Assembly (NCBI GenBank): GCA_051294375.1
Contig: CM119269.1
Coordinates: 3,432,187 to 3,496,186, forward strand
DNA length: 64,000 nt
DNA from: Paraspadella gotoi
Taxonomy: Eukaryota; Chaetognatha
Direction: 5' to 3'
Of this stretch, positions 62,202 through 64,000 are shown in pieces. How positions within the stretch are numbered: the first letter of the stretch is position 1; every line of letters starts with the position of its first letter. A program made the position numbers and the translations under genes. Under the pieces are notes generated by a model that had not been told where the DNA came from, did not search any database, and saw only the letters and a program-made list of their open reading frames with translations.

Positions 62202-62399
62202 CATCTTTAATGATCTCATTCGTGCTCATTCCATCTCTCTCCTTTTTTCTTCCTTTTTTTTCCTCCTACCCACCCGGAAATTGAAGGGAAAAAAGAAAGC
62301 GTTAAAAAGGACTCGTTTCGGGACGATGACACTTCATTTTTCTTTTCAAAATTAAAATAAAAAAATAAGAGAGGAAAAAAAAAAAATTTGGACCGACTT

Positions 62400-62830
62400 C
62401 GGACGTGATTCGTCTCCAATCGAAACGTCGATTAAATTGCCCATTTGACGTCGCGAGTCATCTCGTGCGCCCCGGATGTTCGAAAGGCCCGGAATGTCCT
62501 GTGCCGCTTCGTTTCGTTCCGCCCCTCTGCCCGCCTCGTCATTCGATCCACATTCTCTCCCATTTCTGCGTAACAATTCTTGTCCGCTTCGTGTATGCCC
62601 GTCTCCCTGCTGCTCGCGCCGCCTTCCCCTGCCTTCATTTCCCTTTGCTCGCGCTCTTTAACCGCCCATACTTGTAAAGGGGGTCAAAAACTTCCGTTTG
62701 ATCCCGGGTAACGAATCCTTTGCCGCCGCCTGCCCGCACTGTCCTGTCCCGCCTGCCCGACCCCTCCTGCTTTCTCCTCCCCCCTCTCGACTCTTGAACG
62801 GGTGAACAAGACTCGCAATCTCGTCGCTGG
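62400..62830. other. GC-rich segment, possible promoter or exon
   Basis: CpG-rich sequence between T- and A-rich flanks, with repeated CCGCCTGCCCG-type motifs near 62,722-62,760. Both strands carry open frames of 60-90 codons without recognisable domains (plus 62,405-62,677; minus 62,432-62,638). The strand cannot be decided. Confidence 0.3.
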
Positions 62831-62939
62831 AGTCGCAGACTAGTTTTTGGAAAAAGAAAAAAGAAGAAGAAGAACTCCCCGGCTGGTAAAGAAAAGGAGG
62901 GGCCGAAAAAAAAAAAAGTGAAAAAAATCAGTGGCATCT

Positions 62940-63930
62940 CTCTCTACTCTCTCTTTTTCTCTTTATCACGGAAAGTCTCCACGTGAGCTCTTTGGCCGTC
63001 TCTCCTCTCTCTCTTAACTTGTTTTCTTTTCAATTAAATGTGGCGCAAAAATAATGGCGATTAATGGCAATTGCCATTTTCGGGGGAAACTCTTCAAGTT
63101 TTGATTCTGTTCTTCTAATCTTTTAAATGACGGAGAAAAGACGGTTTTTTTTTTCGATTTTTTAAAAGTAAAGGCGGAAAAGTTTTTGTTCCTTTTGTCT
63201 TTCGAGTCGCCCGTATTTTCCTTTTTTTTATTAATCCATCTCTGTCTCGTCGAGACGTTAGTCCATCTATCACCACCCTCAACGAAAAAAAGAAATAACC
63301 TTTTCCCTATGTTTTTTGACGCTTCAATACTTCAATTCATTTCTTTTCATGAAAAATAAATGTTAATATTTGTTTGGAGGAGATACTAATAATTTTCGAA
63401 TATCTTTTTTTCAATTCTTTTTTTTTGCTTTTTTTTTTTCCAGTGACTTTTACCTTGGAGCGAAACGTTCGCCTTCATCAATTCGCGGCCTTTTTTTTGA
63501 TGTTTGGATACAGTGGTCGGACGATTCAATTCTCTTCACCGGAGGGAGGGGTACAGTCGTGCTTTGAGACATTTCTTAATCTACAGGATAAGCTTTATAA
63601 GTTTCTTGTTATTTTTTTATCTATTTGGGTTTTGAAAATTAGCGTTTATCATTTTGGTTTTGGAAAATGAAAATATTAGGCCCTAACCTTTCACCTAAAA
63701 GAAAATAAAAACAAAAAAATAAAAATAAAACGAAATTAAAAGATGCGATAATAACCAATCTAACCTTTCCCACAAAATAGACATGTTGAATTAAGGTTAT
63801 TTCAACTTGTGACGTAAGGAAACGTGCTTGGGATTAAAACAGAAAAAAGTTACCTTTTTTAAAGAAAAAAAGAAAGGCGTACGATGCCCTTCGAATTATT
63901 ATCATAAGATTTCGAAAACGACAAAGAGTC
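62940..63930. other. mostly non-coding stretch with a possible 3' splice site
   Basis: TTTTTTTTTTTCCAG/TGACTT, with AG at 63,442-63,443, is a strong acceptor-like site. It is followed by about 120 bp of less AT-rich sequence (LERNVRLHQFAAFF... in one frame, which stays open to about 63,667). No matching donor or known domain was found. Confidence 0.3.
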
Positions 63931-63931
63931 T

Positions 63932-63958
63932 TCTCTCTCTCTCTCTCTCTCTCATCTC

Positions 63959-63991
<33 letters not shown>

Positions 63992-64000
63992 CTCTCTCTC
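63932..64000. repeat. (CT)n microsatellite at the window end
   Basis: CT dinucleotides with few interruptions, cut by the end of the window. Confidence 0.95.

Noticed and set aside
19545-62280. A true tandem/inverted gene amplification or giant palindrome
   Set aside because: Indel-dominated differences, identical 25-N gaps and fold-backs at microsatellites point to assembly or sequencing artefacts; not excluded, but not the preferred reading.

Overview
The window looks like invertebrate (probably arthropod) nuclear DNA. It is AT-rich and not depleted of CpG. It is crowded with long (GA)n/(CT)n arrays, CGT/CAT/GAC trinucleotide arrays and AAAAG/AAAG tracts. Open coding stretches are single exons ending in good GT splice donors, with no operon-like layout. 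The species cannot be named from this. No rRNA, CRISPR array or bacterial gene is visible.

Positions 1 to about 19,540 and 62,280-64,000 read as ordinary single-copy sequence. The left part holds one well-supported coding exon (3,957-4,438), a tRNA-like remnant (about 1,774-1,840, minus strand), several minisatellites, two GC-rich islands around a 1.8-kb AT-rich tract, a CpG-rich segment with paired CCAAT boxes (13,320-13,640) and a near-perfect hairpin (18,155-18,231). The right part holds a GC-rich segment (62,400-62,830) and a possible 3' splice site near 63,443.

Positions 19,545-62,280 are very different. Nearly everything there occurs two to five times, in both orientations. The cleanest copy is 27,231-37,719. 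It contains the second supported coding exon (30,898-31,712; 271 complete codons, Ser/Pro/Arg- and Gln-rich, unrecognised). The same 10.5 kb recurs in direct orientation at about 42,695-53,265, and its last 1.6 kb recurs again at 57,068-58,855. Inverted copies lie at 19,775-24,058 (of about 27,236-29,130) and 41,141-42,690. A second family (37,745-38,900) recurs at 39,640-40,850, 55,290-56,640, and inverted at 53,460-54,543 and 59,040-60,700. Copies differ mostly by one-base insertions and deletions, including frameshifts in the exon, and switches of orientation or copy mostly fall at microsatellites, fold-backs or 25-N gaps. I infer that much of this is uncollapsed or error-prone long-read gap fill, with fold-backs like those from reads that pass twice over one molecule, rather than true biological amplification.

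One biological signal stands out inside the duplicated part. A 2.1-kb element with about 320-340 bp direct terminal repeats, TGT starts, a polypurine tract and a probable GCGG target duplication (21,238-23,364) is present in one copy of the locus and absent from two others. It is probably a small LTR-type element that is polymorphic between haplotypes.

The two coding exons are not visibly related. Neither family was recognised, so no pathway is proposed.
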